Source of the DNA: Polyangiaceae bacterium
GTDB taxonomy: Bacteria > Myxococcota_A > Polyangia > Polyangiales > Polyangiaceae
Assembly: GCA_013361525.1 (NCBI GenBank)
Contig: JABFXY010000158.1
Location: forward strand, 18,520-82,519
Direction of reading: 5' to 3'
Length of the DNA stretch: 64,000 nucleotides
Shown here piece after piece: positions 31,486 through 39,393 of this stretch. Under the pieces are notes generated by a model. That model was not told the DNA's origin, made no database searches, and was given only the letters and a program-made list of their open reading frames with translations. The position numbers were made by a program, and so were the translations under genes. How positions within the stretch are numbered: position 1 is the first letter of the stretch; the number at the start of each line of letters is the position of its first letter.

Positions 31486-33707
31486 GGGGCGGGCTCCAAG
31501 GTGACGCGATAATAGGCACGGCTGCCGCGCGGCACGGCATCTCGCTTCGTGACGATCGCGTCCTTCGAGAAGAAGGGGTCGATGGCAGCCTGGACGACGA
31601 GGCACGGCGGGGAAAACCCTCGAAACGAAAAGCCCGTATACGGCGACGGCGCGTCGGTCGCGGTCAGCTTCTGCTCGCTGTCGGCATGCACGCGCACGCC
31701 CGTGCCGATGCTGCCGCCCTGCGCGAGCGCCACGCTGAGGACGATCCCGGCTTCGCGCGGCTCGTCCTCGATCCTGAATCGATAAGCGCTCGTCGATTCG
31801 ACTTTGGGGCAATAGACGTCGACATCTTTGACCCAGGCGAGCGTGCCTCGAAGCGTGGCGCCGATCGAGATGGGCTGCGCGCTGGAGACTTCGTCGTTGG
31901 GCTCGACCTCGAGGGACGCGTCGCTCTCCCCCGGGCCGAGGCGCAGCGTGTATTCGTCGGAGACGTTTTCGTGGATGAACGGCGCGCGCCCGTCGCCGTA
32001 CGCATCGAGATCTTGAATGACCGCGAGGTAATACTCGCCGGAATCGAGCTTCACGGCGGGGATGTCGAGCTCGAGCCCCGGGCGGCCGGTGCAATATTGA
32101 GCCGAAGGCCGGGTCTCGCCTTTGCGGAATACCTGCAAGCAAAGCGGAATGTTCGGCAGCGGCGTCATGGTGAGGCGCGACAGCTTGTCCGCCGGGCTCT
32201 GCCCGCTCCCGGCGGGCGATTGGGGGATCTCGACGCGGAAGAAGTCGAGATCGGATTCGCTCGCGGAGCGTCGCTTGCCCAACATGGCGCGAATCGACTC
32301 CCCATAAGGGATCTCCGTGGCTTGCCCGAACTCGTCATTCGGCTCGATCTCGACGCCGCCGAACTGCACCGCTCGCTCCTGGAGCAGGTAATGGGCGCCT
32401 GCGCCGATACCCGCGAGCGGTAGCGTCGCGACGAGGACCGAAATGCCGAGCCGTGTCCGCCGGAGCTTTCGTTCGTAGGCCTCGACTTCGTCGCGCGTCG
32501 CGAACGCGTCTTTGTCGGAGGTCGCCTGCGCGGGCTTCTCGAGCCTGCGAAGGGCACCCGAATCGAGGAGCGCTTCGATCCCGGAGGTGCCGAGCTCCGA
32601 CAGCTCGGCGACGACGGCCGTCTGCAGATCTTCGATGCGCTGGAATCGCTCCCCGGGATCTTTGCGGAGCGCGCGCATCACGATGTCGCTCAACCCGACT
32701 GGAACGCTCGGTGTGACGAGGTGAGGCGCTTGGGGCTCTTCCGTCAGGTGTTTCGCGAAGACGCTCATCGGCGACGGGCCATTGAATGGATAGGTACCCG
32801 TCAATGCGCGGTACATCAGCGCGCCGAGCGAATAGATGTCGCTTCGCGGGTCGACTTGCTCGCCGCGGATCTGCTCGGGAGACATGAAGTACGGCGTCCC
32901 GACGATGGCGCCCTGGCTCGTGAGCTCGGAGAGCTCGGAGCCTTCGCGGATTTTCGCCAATCCGAAATCGAGCACCTTGGCGAGATCCGTTCCGTCCCTC
33001 GCTTTGAGGATCATCACGTTCTCGGGCTTGACGTCCCGGTGAACGATGCCGGTTGCGTGGGCCTCGGCGAGCGAATTGGCAATCTGCACCGCAATGCGGC
33101 CGAGACGCGACGCAGGCAAAAGCCCGTGCACCTTCAGCAGGCGGCCGAGATCATCGCCGTTCACGAGCTCCATCACCAGGTACGTGAGGCCTTCGGATAC
33201 GCCATAGTCGAAGACCTGCACGGTATTCGGCGACGAGAGCTTCGAGGCTGTGAGCGCCTCGGTCTTGAAGCGGCGCACGACGTCCTGATTGCGGCTGAGC
33301 TCACCGGCGAGGAGCTTCATCGCCAGCAGCTTGCCGATACGGACGTGCTCGACCTTGTAGACGATGCCCATACCGCCGCGACCGAGCGGCTCGAGGATCC
33401 GATAGCGATCGGCGATGACCAGACCGATCAGCGGGTCGACGCGGTGCGCGGGCGTTTCGGCTTCGACCGGCGCATCGCCGAGCTTGCTGATGGCGAGGCG
33501 ATCGAGATCGAGCGAGACGCCCTGCGGAAGTGTTCGCGCGGCGACGAGTGAGCGGCATCGCGCGCAGCCGCCGTCCGAGAGGGGAGCGGCCTCGTTGCCG
33601 CACCGCGGACAACGCACGATCGCGGCGCGCTCGCTCACCGGACCCGCGCCCGAGGACTCCGATGCTTCCCTCCCCGCCTCGGCCTCGTCGAGCTCGGTCG
33701 CGCTCAT
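31482..33707 (-). CDS. Ser/Thr protein kinase with zinc ribbon and extracytoplasmic PPC-like domains
   Basis: A 741-residue Hanks-type kinase. The N-terminal zinc ribbon has Cys33, 36, 48 and 51. The kinase domain spans about 101-370: GRGGMG at 109-114, Lys131, HRDVKPEN with Asp225, DFG at 247-249, GTPYFMSPEQ. A single membrane helix lies at about 420-442. The outer part (443-741) has two EPND-type pre-peptidase-C-like beta sandwiches (EIEPNDEFGQATEIP, LEVEPNDEVSSAQPI). This suggests envelope sensing coupled to cytoplasmic phosphorylation. The gene overlaps its upstream neighbour (ATGA at 33704-33707) and downstream neighbour (GTGA at 31482-31485), so the three proteins are likely made together. 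It is paralogous to the kinase at 39394. Confidence 0.93.
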   Translation of the reverse strand: MSATELDEAEAGREASESSGAGPVSERAAIVRCPRCGNEAAPLSDGGCARCRSLVAARTLPQGVSLDLDRLAISKLGDAPVEAETPAHRVDPLIGLVIADRYRILEPLGRGGMGIVYKVEHVRIGKLLAMKLLAGELSRNQDVVRRFKTEALTASKLSSPNTVQVFDYGVSEGLTYLVMELVNGDDLGRLLKVHGLLPASRLGRIAVQIANSLAEAHATGIVHRDVKPENVMILKARDGTDLAKVLDFGLAKIREGSELSELTSQGAIVGTPYFMSPEQIRGEQVDPRSDIYSLGALMYRALTGTYPFNGPSPMSVFAKHLTEEPQAPHLVTPSVPVGLSDIVMRALRKDPGERFQRIEDLQTAVVAELSELGTSGIEALLDSGALRRLEKPAQATSDKDAFATRDEVEAYERKLRRTRLGISVLVATLPLAGIGAGAHYLLQERAVQFGGVEIEPNDEFGQATEIPYGESIRAMLGKRRSASESDLDFFRVEIPQSPAGSGQSPADKLSRLTMTPLPNIPLCLQVFRKGETRPSAQYCTGRPGLELDIPAVKLDSGEYYLAVIQDLDAYGDGRAPFIHENVSDEYTLRLGPGESDASLEVEPNDEVSSAQPISIGATLRGTLAWVKDVDVYCPKVESTSAYRFRIEDEPREAGIVLSVALAQGGSIGTGVRVHADSEQKLTATDAPSPYTGFSFRGFSPPCLVVQAAIDPFFSKDAIVTKRDAVPRGSRAYYRVTLEPAP

Positions 33708-35962
33708 GGGGAGCTCGGGAGCGCCGGATGGGATGGAGGTGGTGGCGCGATGAACGAGGACGTCGACGGCCTGGGTGTGAGGACGCCCGTCGGTGAGGTG
33801 GCGTCCGGCGCGCGGTCGACGATCGCAAAGGCGACATCGACGTCGGGAATCGTCGCACCTTCATGGGCGATCGAGCCGGCCACGACACCATATGCCCGGA
33901 TCTTGGCGCCGCGATCGACCCCGAGGTCGGTCCGCCCCTGAACGAGACGAACGAGGCACGAAGTCGACCGGCACGCGGGGGGCGCGACCCGGACGATCAT
34001 CGTCGTGATGCCGTCCTGTGTGCGCATGTCGATGACCTCACCCGCGAGCGCGACGGGCTTGTTGGACGAGCCGTTCAGATCGGCGACGACGGCGGCGTAA
34101 TCGAGCGGGCTTCGTTTCGAGAAGGAGTCGATGGAAGACTCGAGGCTGGTGACGCGCTCGACACCAACTCGAACGAGGCGCGGGGCGTGGCCCGGCATCT
34201 TCGCGCGGACCTCGATCTCCGTCGCGCCGACGCTCGAGACGTTCATCGTTTGGCTGAAAGCGCCGTCTTTCATCGTGCCGAGGCTGCGCCCGGCGACGAC
34301 GATCTCCGCGCCCGGCGAAGAGCGTCCGGCGAGGAGGAACGTCTGCTTCTCGGTGATGATGGAGCGACCGGGCGCTTCGATCGTCAGCGGCAAGACCGGT
34401 ACGGAGACTGCGACCACGCCCTTTTCTTCGGGTGCGTCGGGGGGACGAACGACGAAGCTGATGCGGCGGCTGAGCTGCGTCGCGGTGTCGCTGGACACGC
34501 CGGTGACCTCTTTGGACACGTCGACGGTCTTCACGGCGCGTCCGTCACGCAGCTGAACCTCTTCGCCGTCGAGCTCGATCGTCGCGCCGGACATCGCCTC
34601 CACGACGATCTGAATGCTCGGTCGATCGGCCTCGAGCATCGTGAGATCGGGGCGGATCCGATACGCGACACGAACGGGAAGCGTCACGACCTCGTCGCGG
34701 CCGGAGCCCGGCCGGTCGATCGTCACCCGCATCGAGTTATCGCCGACTTGGAGCGGGGTCTCGAGCGAGAGCGTCGCGCGCCCACCTTTCACCTCGGTCT
34801 CGGTCGCTCCGCGCAGCGCGAGCGTCGTCCCGTCGGGGCAGCTCGCGCACGTCACGTCGAGGACCTCCGCGCCGCCGTCGGTCGCACGAACCTGCGCTTT
34901 GAGCGGGGGCTGGCTCGGCCACAACATCACGACCGCGACCGCACCGATCACCAGCACCGCCGCGGCGGCGAGTACGAAGATCGCGCGCTTGGACGACGAA
35001 GGCTTCTTTCGCCCCACCCCGACGACCATCTGCTGCTTGCGCAGCTCCGCGCGTTTGTCGAAACGGCGCTTGCCGAGCGGATGTGTGTTCTGGAGGTGGG
35101 CCTTCGCGAGATTGGCAGCAGGAGCAGGCCCATTTCGCTGCCTCGGCACGTGTTGCGTCGCACCGAGCTCCTCGAGGGGGCGGTAACTCGGGGGTGGCTC
35201 GTCACGGTCATCGATCGGCGTCTTCTGCACGCCCGGACGCAGCGGTGCGATGCCCGGCCGCGCGACACCCATGAGCGTCCCGCCGGAGCGGGCTTCTTTC
35301 GAACCGGCAACCGGCGCCATCGGCTGTGTTTTCCCGCGTTCGCTTCCGGCAAACCCAGCCTCGTGGGAGCCGCCCCGGCGGGTCTCGCTTCGCTCGACGT
35401 GGCCTGCCCCACTCGGCTGCGTGCCTCCCAACCGATGCTCAGCATCGAACACCGGCATGTCGACGATCGTGGCGGTCGCTGAATGCGGGTCCGTCAGGGG
35501 GTCGTACGCGGGTCGGGCCGTGCCCGACTGGAGGGTATGCGACGGGTGCGCGGCGTGTGCATACGCGGAGGTGCCGGCCGGCTGCGTGCGGACGAGCCGA
35601 TCCTCCTGCGAGGCGTCGGCTCCCGGCGAGACGTGATTGGAGGCCGGAATCGCCCCGAAAGGAGCTGCAACGCCCATGAGCGTCCGCTGCGGAGGCGTCG
35701 TCCGCTGCCCGGAGAACCCACTTGCTCCAGGCTGTACTTTCCCGCGTTCGCCTTCGGCGAACCGTGCCTCGTGGGAGCCGCCCCGGCTTGTCTCGCTACG
35801 CTCGACGTAGCCTGCCCCACTCGGCACCTCCATCCCGCCCATCAACGTCCTCTGCGGACGAACCGGCGCCCCTGCCCCTCCGGGCAAGGCTCCACATCGA
35901 GGGCATGCCCCGTTTGGTGCTGCGCTGGGAACCTGGCTCCCGCAGACGAGGCAGTCTGCCAT
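33704..35962 (-). CDS. Zinc-ribbon, single-pass membrane protein with beta-rich C-terminal region
   Basis: A 752-residue protein. An N-terminal zinc ribbon (Cys4, 7, 20, 23) is followed by a 300-residue disordered Pro/Ser/Gly region with three copies of a (R/G)TLMG motif (about 39, 94, 229). Two nearly identical 32-residue inserts carry VERSET and RGGSHEA, at about 50-80 and 187-216. A membrane helix lies at 326-348. The outer part (350-752) is beta-rich with repeated Ig-like strands (VTLPVRVAYRIRPD, SFVVRPPDAPEEKG) and a Cys pair (SCPDG; RSTSCLVRL). No FHA domain is seen. The stop overlaps the kinase start (ATGA). It is probably a scaffold or co-sensor of the kinase. The start ATG lies in front of the zinc ribbon, and no signal peptide is seen. 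Confidence 0.72.
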   Translation of the reverse strand: MADCLVCGSQVPSAAPNGACPRCGALPGGAGAPVRPQRTLMGGMEVPSGAGYVERSETSRGGSHEARFAEGERGKVQPGASGFSGQRTTPPQRTLMGVAAPFGAIPASNHVSPGADASQEDRLVRTQPAGTSAYAHAAHPSHTLQSGTARPAYDPLTDPHSATATIVDMPVFDAEHRLGGTQPSGAGHVERSETRRGGSHEAGFAGSERGKTQPMAPVAGSKEARSGGTLMGVARPGIAPLRPGVQKTPIDDRDEPPPSYRPLEELGATQHVPRQRNGPAPAANLAKAHLQNTHPLGKRRFDKRAELRKQQMVVGVGRKKPSSSKRAIFVLAAAAVLVIGAVAVVMLWPSQPPLKAQVRATDGGAEVLDVTCASCPDGTTLALRGATETEVKGGRATLSLETPLQVGDNSMRVTIDRPGSGRDEVVTLPVRVAYRIRPDLTMLEADRPSIQIVVEAMSGATIELDGEEVQLRDGRAVKTVDVSKEVTGVSSDTATQLSRRISFVVRPPDAPEEKGVVAVSVPVLPLTIEAPGRSIITEKQTFLLAGRSSPGAEIVVAGRSLGTMKDGAFSQTMNVSSVGATEIEVRAKMPGHAPRLVRVGVERVTSLESSIDSFSKRSPLDYAAVVADLNGSSNKPVALAGEVIDMRTQDGITTMIVRVAPPACRSTSCLVRLVQGRTDLGVDRGAKIRAYGVVAGSIAHEGATIPDVDVAFAIVDRAPDATSPTGVLTPRPSTSSFIAPPPPSHPALPSSP
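35321..35416. repeat. 96-bp interspersed repeat inside coding sequence, copy A
   Basis: A 96-base segment closely matches 35729-35824, both on the same strand. Shared blocks include TTTCCCGCGTTCG, CTCGTGGGAGCCGCCCCGGC and CCTGCCCCACTCGG. On the coding strand it adds 32 in-frame codons containing ERSETRRGGSHEA. REP-like elements encoding ERSE(T/A)S peptides are known from other genomes, so this is probably an inserted intergenic-type repeat rather than a protein domain. Confidence 0.72.
35729..35824. repeat. 96-bp interspersed repeat inside coding sequence, copy B
   Basis: The second copy of the element at 35321-35416, equal in length, in the same orientation and about 312 bases away. It encodes VERSETSRGGSHEARF in the zinc-ribbon membrane protein. 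Differences between the copies are scattered and length-preserving, so the reading frame stays open in both. Confidence 0.72.
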
Positions 35963-36126
35963 CGAGCTTCCGATGCTAGCGCAAGCGACGTTTGGACCGG
36001 TAACCGTTCCTCGACGGACACGTGCGCGACGTAGCCACTTCCACCGTACACGGCCGGCGCGACCTCCGATCGCACGCCCCCTTTGTTGGCCCACGTCCCC
36101 GAGCGCCGGTATGGCCGCTGCGAGCC

Positions 36127-37314
36127 ATGGACGTAACCTCGGTTTCCCTCTCGGAGGTGCTTGCAGCCTCGAGCTTGCGGGCAGCCTCGTTGGTCCCGGA
36201 GACGTCCGGTTACCTCGCGCTGGCGATCGCCGATGCGAGCGCACGCCTGCCCTTCCGGCTCGAGGATTCGCTGGTCTCGCTGACCACGGAAGGCACCGTC
36301 AAGGTCGCGCGCGGCAGCGAGATCGTTCCGCCCGACGAGTCGGCGCGGCGTGTGCGCGACGTGCTCGCGCGCCTGCTCGCCCACTCTATCGGATCGGCAC
36401 CCGCGCTCGCGATGACTTCTCGTGTTCGCAACGAGGCGAACGAAGGGGTCGACGGGTTCATTCGCGAGCTCGAAGCCGCGCTCGTTCCCGTGAATCGAGC
36501 CGCTGCGCGCCGCGCCCTCGCCCGCCTCGCGCGCGAAACGGTGCGCGCGAAGGACAGCGGAAAGCTCCGTCGCCGAAAGGTTCGCAAACCGGAGGATGTC
36601 GCACCGGAAGCACCTGCGCCTGCGACGGCACCTGCCCCCGCCCCGGCGCCGGTACAGGTCGCCGCGCCTCCGGCCCCGGTGGCACCGCCGGCTCCGCAGC
36701 GAAAACCGTCCGTTCCGCCTGTCGCGCACGCCGAGCCCGAGATCGAGAGCATCGATATCGAAATCAGCGCGGCGCCGCAGGCAGCCGTCGTCGAAGCGAG
36801 CGCCGTCGAAGCGCATGACCCGCGCGAGGACGCCGAGGAGACCCCGTTCGACCCTGGTCCTCCTGCGATTCCCGAGGAAGAAGCGGCGACGACCATCGAT
36901 ACGGAGGTCGCGCACGAGGAGCCGGTCGACGTGGCAACTGCGTTCCAAGGTGTGGGGAGGCGCAGCGACCTCGACGAGCTGTTGAATCGGTTCGAGGTCT
37001 CTCAGCTCTCGAGCGCGGAATCGATGTCCTCGGCGCGCGCATCGTTGAAGCGCCTCGCCGGTCTGGATCCGACGCCGCCTCCGCCGAGCGTCGAAGAGCT
37101 GAAGAAGCTGACGCAGAAACCGCCTGCGGTGTCGACTCCCGTCCGCATCGAGCTGCGCGCGGAGCGGAAGGGGCGGTCGGCCGAGCCGGCGCGAAAGTCG
37201 TCAGGCCGGTGGGCGGTCGTCGCGCTCGTCGCGTTGGGCCTCGTGATCGCCGGGTTGCTCGGCCATTACGTGCCGCAATGGCTGGGCGGACAGAGCGCAG
37301 CCTCGTTGTTCTGA
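36127..37314 (+). CDS. Hypothetical protein with Pro/Ala-rich linker and C-terminal membrane anchor
   Basis: A 395-residue protein with no N-terminal signal. Residues 1-150 form a helical and beta domain (LEDSLVSLTTEGTVKVARGSEIVPPDESARRVRDVLARLL). The middle (about 155-285) is Pro/Ala/Glu-rich. A charged helix (LDELLNRFEVSQLSSAES) precedes a single C-terminal membrane helix at about 362-381. The first domain resembles an accessory region often fused to kinases or regulatory proteins in this group, but no named family is recognised. Its gene is divergent from the zinc-ribbon/kinase operon across a 164-base intergenic region, so shared regulation is possible. The ATG in front of DVTSVSL is chosen; an upstream in-frame codon would cover the intergenic region. 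Confidence 0.65.
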   Translation: MDVTSVSLSEVLAASSLRAASLVPETSGYLALAIADASARLPFRLEDSLVSLTTEGTVKVARGSEIVPPDESARRVRDVLARLLAHSIGSAPALAMTSRVRNEANEGVDGFIRELEAALVPVNRAAARRALARLARETVRAKDSGKLRRRKVRKPEDVAPEAPAPATAPAPAPAPVQVAAPPAPVAPPAPQRKPSVPPVAHAEPEIESIDIEISAAPQAAVVEASAVEAHDPREDAEETPFDPGPPAIPEEEAATTIDTEVAHEEPVDVATAFQGVGRRSDLDELLNRFEVSQLSSAESMSSARASLKRLAGLDPTPPPPSVEELKKLTQKPPAVSTPVRIELRAERKGRSAEPARKSSGRWAVVALVALGLVIAGLLGHYVPQWLGGQSAASLF

Positions 37315-37380
37315 CGTTTCGACGCGCCGCCACTGAATTTGTCCAATTCAGGACCGAGGGGCGCCTCCATCTTCTGGAGC

Positions 37381-37812
37381 ATGACAGTCGTTCCCCGCCG
37401 CGTGGCCATGCTCGCGATGCTCACCGCTTGCACCGCTACCGGCACCTCCGCGACGACGCCTTCTTCCACGAGGACACCGACCATGCACGACTTCGCATTC
37501 GTGTTTCGCCCGACCCGTCCGCTCTCGCCCGAGGAGCTGCCCACGCGCAACAACGCTGCTCGACAGTGGGCCATCGACCATCAGAAAGCCGGCGTCGTGA
37601 AGGGCGCACACCCGTTCGAGAGCGGTGGTGCCCTCGTCGGAAAGGATGGGACCAGCCCAATCGAGCCCGAGGGAGCCGTGGCGTCCGTTTTGATCATCCA
37701 GGCTGCAGACCTCGATAGCGCGATCGAGCTGGCGAAGGGCCACCCGGGTCTCGCCTATGGCACGCAAATCGAAGTGCGACAGGTGAAGGCGGTCGCGCCC
37801 GCGCCGCGTTGA
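37381..37812 (+). CDS. YCII-related (DGPF-type) lipoprotein
   Basis: A 143-residue protein. The first 17 residues end in LTAC (Cys17), a lipobox, then a Thr/Ser-rich linker. Residues 35-135 fit the small YciI/YCII-related fold: HDFAFVFRPTRPLSPEELPTRNNAARQWAIDHQKAG, SGGALVGKDG, and SVLIIQAADLDSAIELAKGHPG leading to IEVRQVK. YCII proteins are small alpha/beta barrels of unsettled function; a lipidated one is unusual. An ATG 14 codons upstream would remove the lipoprotein signal, so 37381 is preferred. It converges with the Cys-rich lipoprotein gene ending at 37820. Confidence 0.62.
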   Translation: MTVVPRRVAMLAMLTACTATGTSATTPSSTRTPTMHDFAFVFRPTRPLSPEELPTRNNAARQWAIDHQKAGVVKGAHPFESGGALVGKDGTSPIEPEGAVASVLIIQAADLDSAIELAKGHPGLAYGTQIEVRQVKAVAPAPR

Positions 37813-37819
37813 AACGAGC

Positions 37820-38293
37820 CTACTTCTTCGCTTGCTTACACGGCTCGAGCACGTCGAGGCACGGGCACACCGGATCCTGCGGATGGCAGACGGTGCGGCC
37901 ATTCCAATCGGTGAGGTATCCGCCGTCCCCCTCGAGGCACGCCTCGGCCGGAAGCTTCCCCGCGATCTTCTGCAGACAGCTCACGATGTAGCAATTGCCG
38001 TTCTTACTCGGCCGCGCGATGCGCGCGGCCGAGGTCGCCGGTCCCGGAACGGGTTCGTCGATGACGACCGGTTGAACGGAAGCCTCGACTGCGGGCTCTG
38101 CAGCGGTCGGGAGTGCGGCTTGCGCATCGAGTGGCGACGAGCTGGACGGCAGCGCGTCGGCGCTCGATGTCGATAGGTGTGCGTTCGATGCCGGCGGCAC
38201 CACCTCCCCACGGGCGTCGTCCGACGGTCTTGGCGCCGCGCAGCCCGCGTGGGCCGCGACGAGCAATGTTCCGAACGCCAAACGGAGATGCAT
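37820..38293 (-). CDS. Cys-rich hypothetical lipoprotein
   Basis: A 157-residue lipoprotein with lipobox HAGC at Cys18. A Ser/Ala/Pro-rich linker spans about 20-90. The C-terminal 60 residues hold eight cysteines (NCYIVSC, EACLEGDGG, VCHPQDPVCPCLDVLEPCK) and probably form a compact disulfide domain. No family is recognised. The start is the ATG before the signal peptide; 14 codons upstream there is another ATG in the same frame, without signal character. The gene runs towards the YCII-type gene, with 7 bases between the stops. Confidence 0.62.
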   Translation of the reverse strand: MHLRLAFGTLLVAAHAGCAAPRPSDDARGEVVPPASNAHLSTSSADALPSSSSPLDAQAALPTAAEPAVEASVQPVVIDEPVPGPATSAARIARPSKNGNCYIVSCLQKIAGKLPAEACLEGDGGYLTDWNGRTVCHPQDPVCPCLDVLEPCKQAKK

Positions 38294-38540
38294 CGACGCG
38301 ATGGTAGCAACGCCGCACCCGTAGGTTGGTGTCAATCACGGCTCTACGAGCGCGGCTCCCGAGCTGCGAAAACTGCATTCCCGACATGCGGAAGCCGCAG
38401 CACTCGCTCGAATAACCAATGCCGAGCCCGCGTCTTTCCCGTCAGATTCGAGCGCCTTTGAGCGATTCCAGCCCGGCGCGGCCTATGCAGAACGTCCCTT
38501 CGGGCCGGCCCATTTCCTCGAGCCGGCGATGGGAGACGGA

Positions 38541-39332
38541 ATGGCGCACGATGATCACGACAAGGGCCTACTCCACGATCTGCTGACGCTCGCAGAGCGG
38601 AAGCGTGAACGGCGCAGCGTCCTTCGGTGGGCGGCCGGCACGAGCGTGATCGCCTTGGTGGGTTGCGGCACCGAAACGTCGGACGGAGGCGAATCAGGCG
38701 AATGCTCCGAGATTCCGGAGGAGACGCAGGGCCCCTACCCCGGCGACGGCTCGAACGGCGTCAACGCGCTCGCGCTGAGCGGCATCGTCCGCAGCGACAT
38801 TCGCTCGAGCGTCGGTGACGCTTCCGGCGTCGCGGAGGGCGTGGTGCTCACCGTCACGCTGACCATCGTGGACGCGGGTGGAGACTGCGAGCCTCTCACC
38901 GGACGCGCCGTCTACATTTGGCATTGCGACAGAGCCGGTGACTATTCGCTCTACACGGGAGACGCCGCCGGTGAAAATTACCTTCGCGGCGTGCAACAGA
39001 CCGACGGCGAGGGACGGGTGACGTTCACGACCATCTTCCCGGCTTGCTACTCCGGCCGTTGGCCGCACATCCATTTCGAGGTCTACTCGAGCCTCGACGA
39101 GGCCACTTCTTCCGAAAGCGATCACGCGACGTCGCAGCTCGCGCTCCCCGAAGACGTTTGCGCCGAGGTCTACGCCGTCGACGGATATGAACAGAGCGTC
39201 GACAACCTGTCGCAGATCTCGCTGGAGAGCGACAACGTCTTCAGCGACGGCGTGAGCCTGCAGATGGCCACGGTGAGCGGCGACGTCGAGTCGGGATACA
39301 CCGCGACGTTGATCGTGGCGGTAGAAGTGTGA
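38541..39332 (+). CDS. Intradiol ring-cleavage dioxygenase-like lipoprotein
   Basis: A 263-residue protein. The N terminus has a twin-Arg-like RERRSVLRW and a hydrophobic stretch ending LVGC (Cys42), so export and lipidation are likely. The catalytic fold is that of intradiol dioxygenases (protocatechuate/catechol 1,2-type): QGPYPGDG, VYIWHCDRAGDYSLYTG with Tyr135, and FPACYSGRWPHIHFEVY with Tyr170, Arg173, His176 and His178. These Tyr and His residues match the Fe(III) ligands of the family. Exported members have unknown substrates. The ATG at 38541 follows GGGAGACGGA, a strong ribosome site. The kinase gene follows after 61 bases. Confidence 0.85.
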   Translation: MAHDDHDKGLLHDLLTLAERKRERRSVLRWAAGTSVIALVGCGTETSDGGESGECSEIPEETQGPYPGDGSNGVNALALSGIVRSDIRSSVGDASGVAEGVVLTVTLTIVDAGGDCEPLTGRAVYIWHCDRAGDYSLYTGDAAGENYLRGVQQTDGEGRVTFTTIFPACYSGRWPHIHFEVYSSLDEATSSESDHATSQLALPEDVCAEVYAVDGYEQSVDNLSQISLESDNVFSDGVSLQMATVSGDVESGYTATLIVAVEV

Positions 39333-39393
39333 CGACCGATTGAACATCCCGAGTGCGCAACAAGGAGCGCGCGGCGCCATCTCGAGAACCGAC

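Noticed and set aside
33704..35962. FHA domain in the zinc-ribbon membrane protein
   Set aside because: The protein sits beside a Ser/Thr kinase, which suggested FHA, but the GRxxxxDI and SxxHA motifs were not found.
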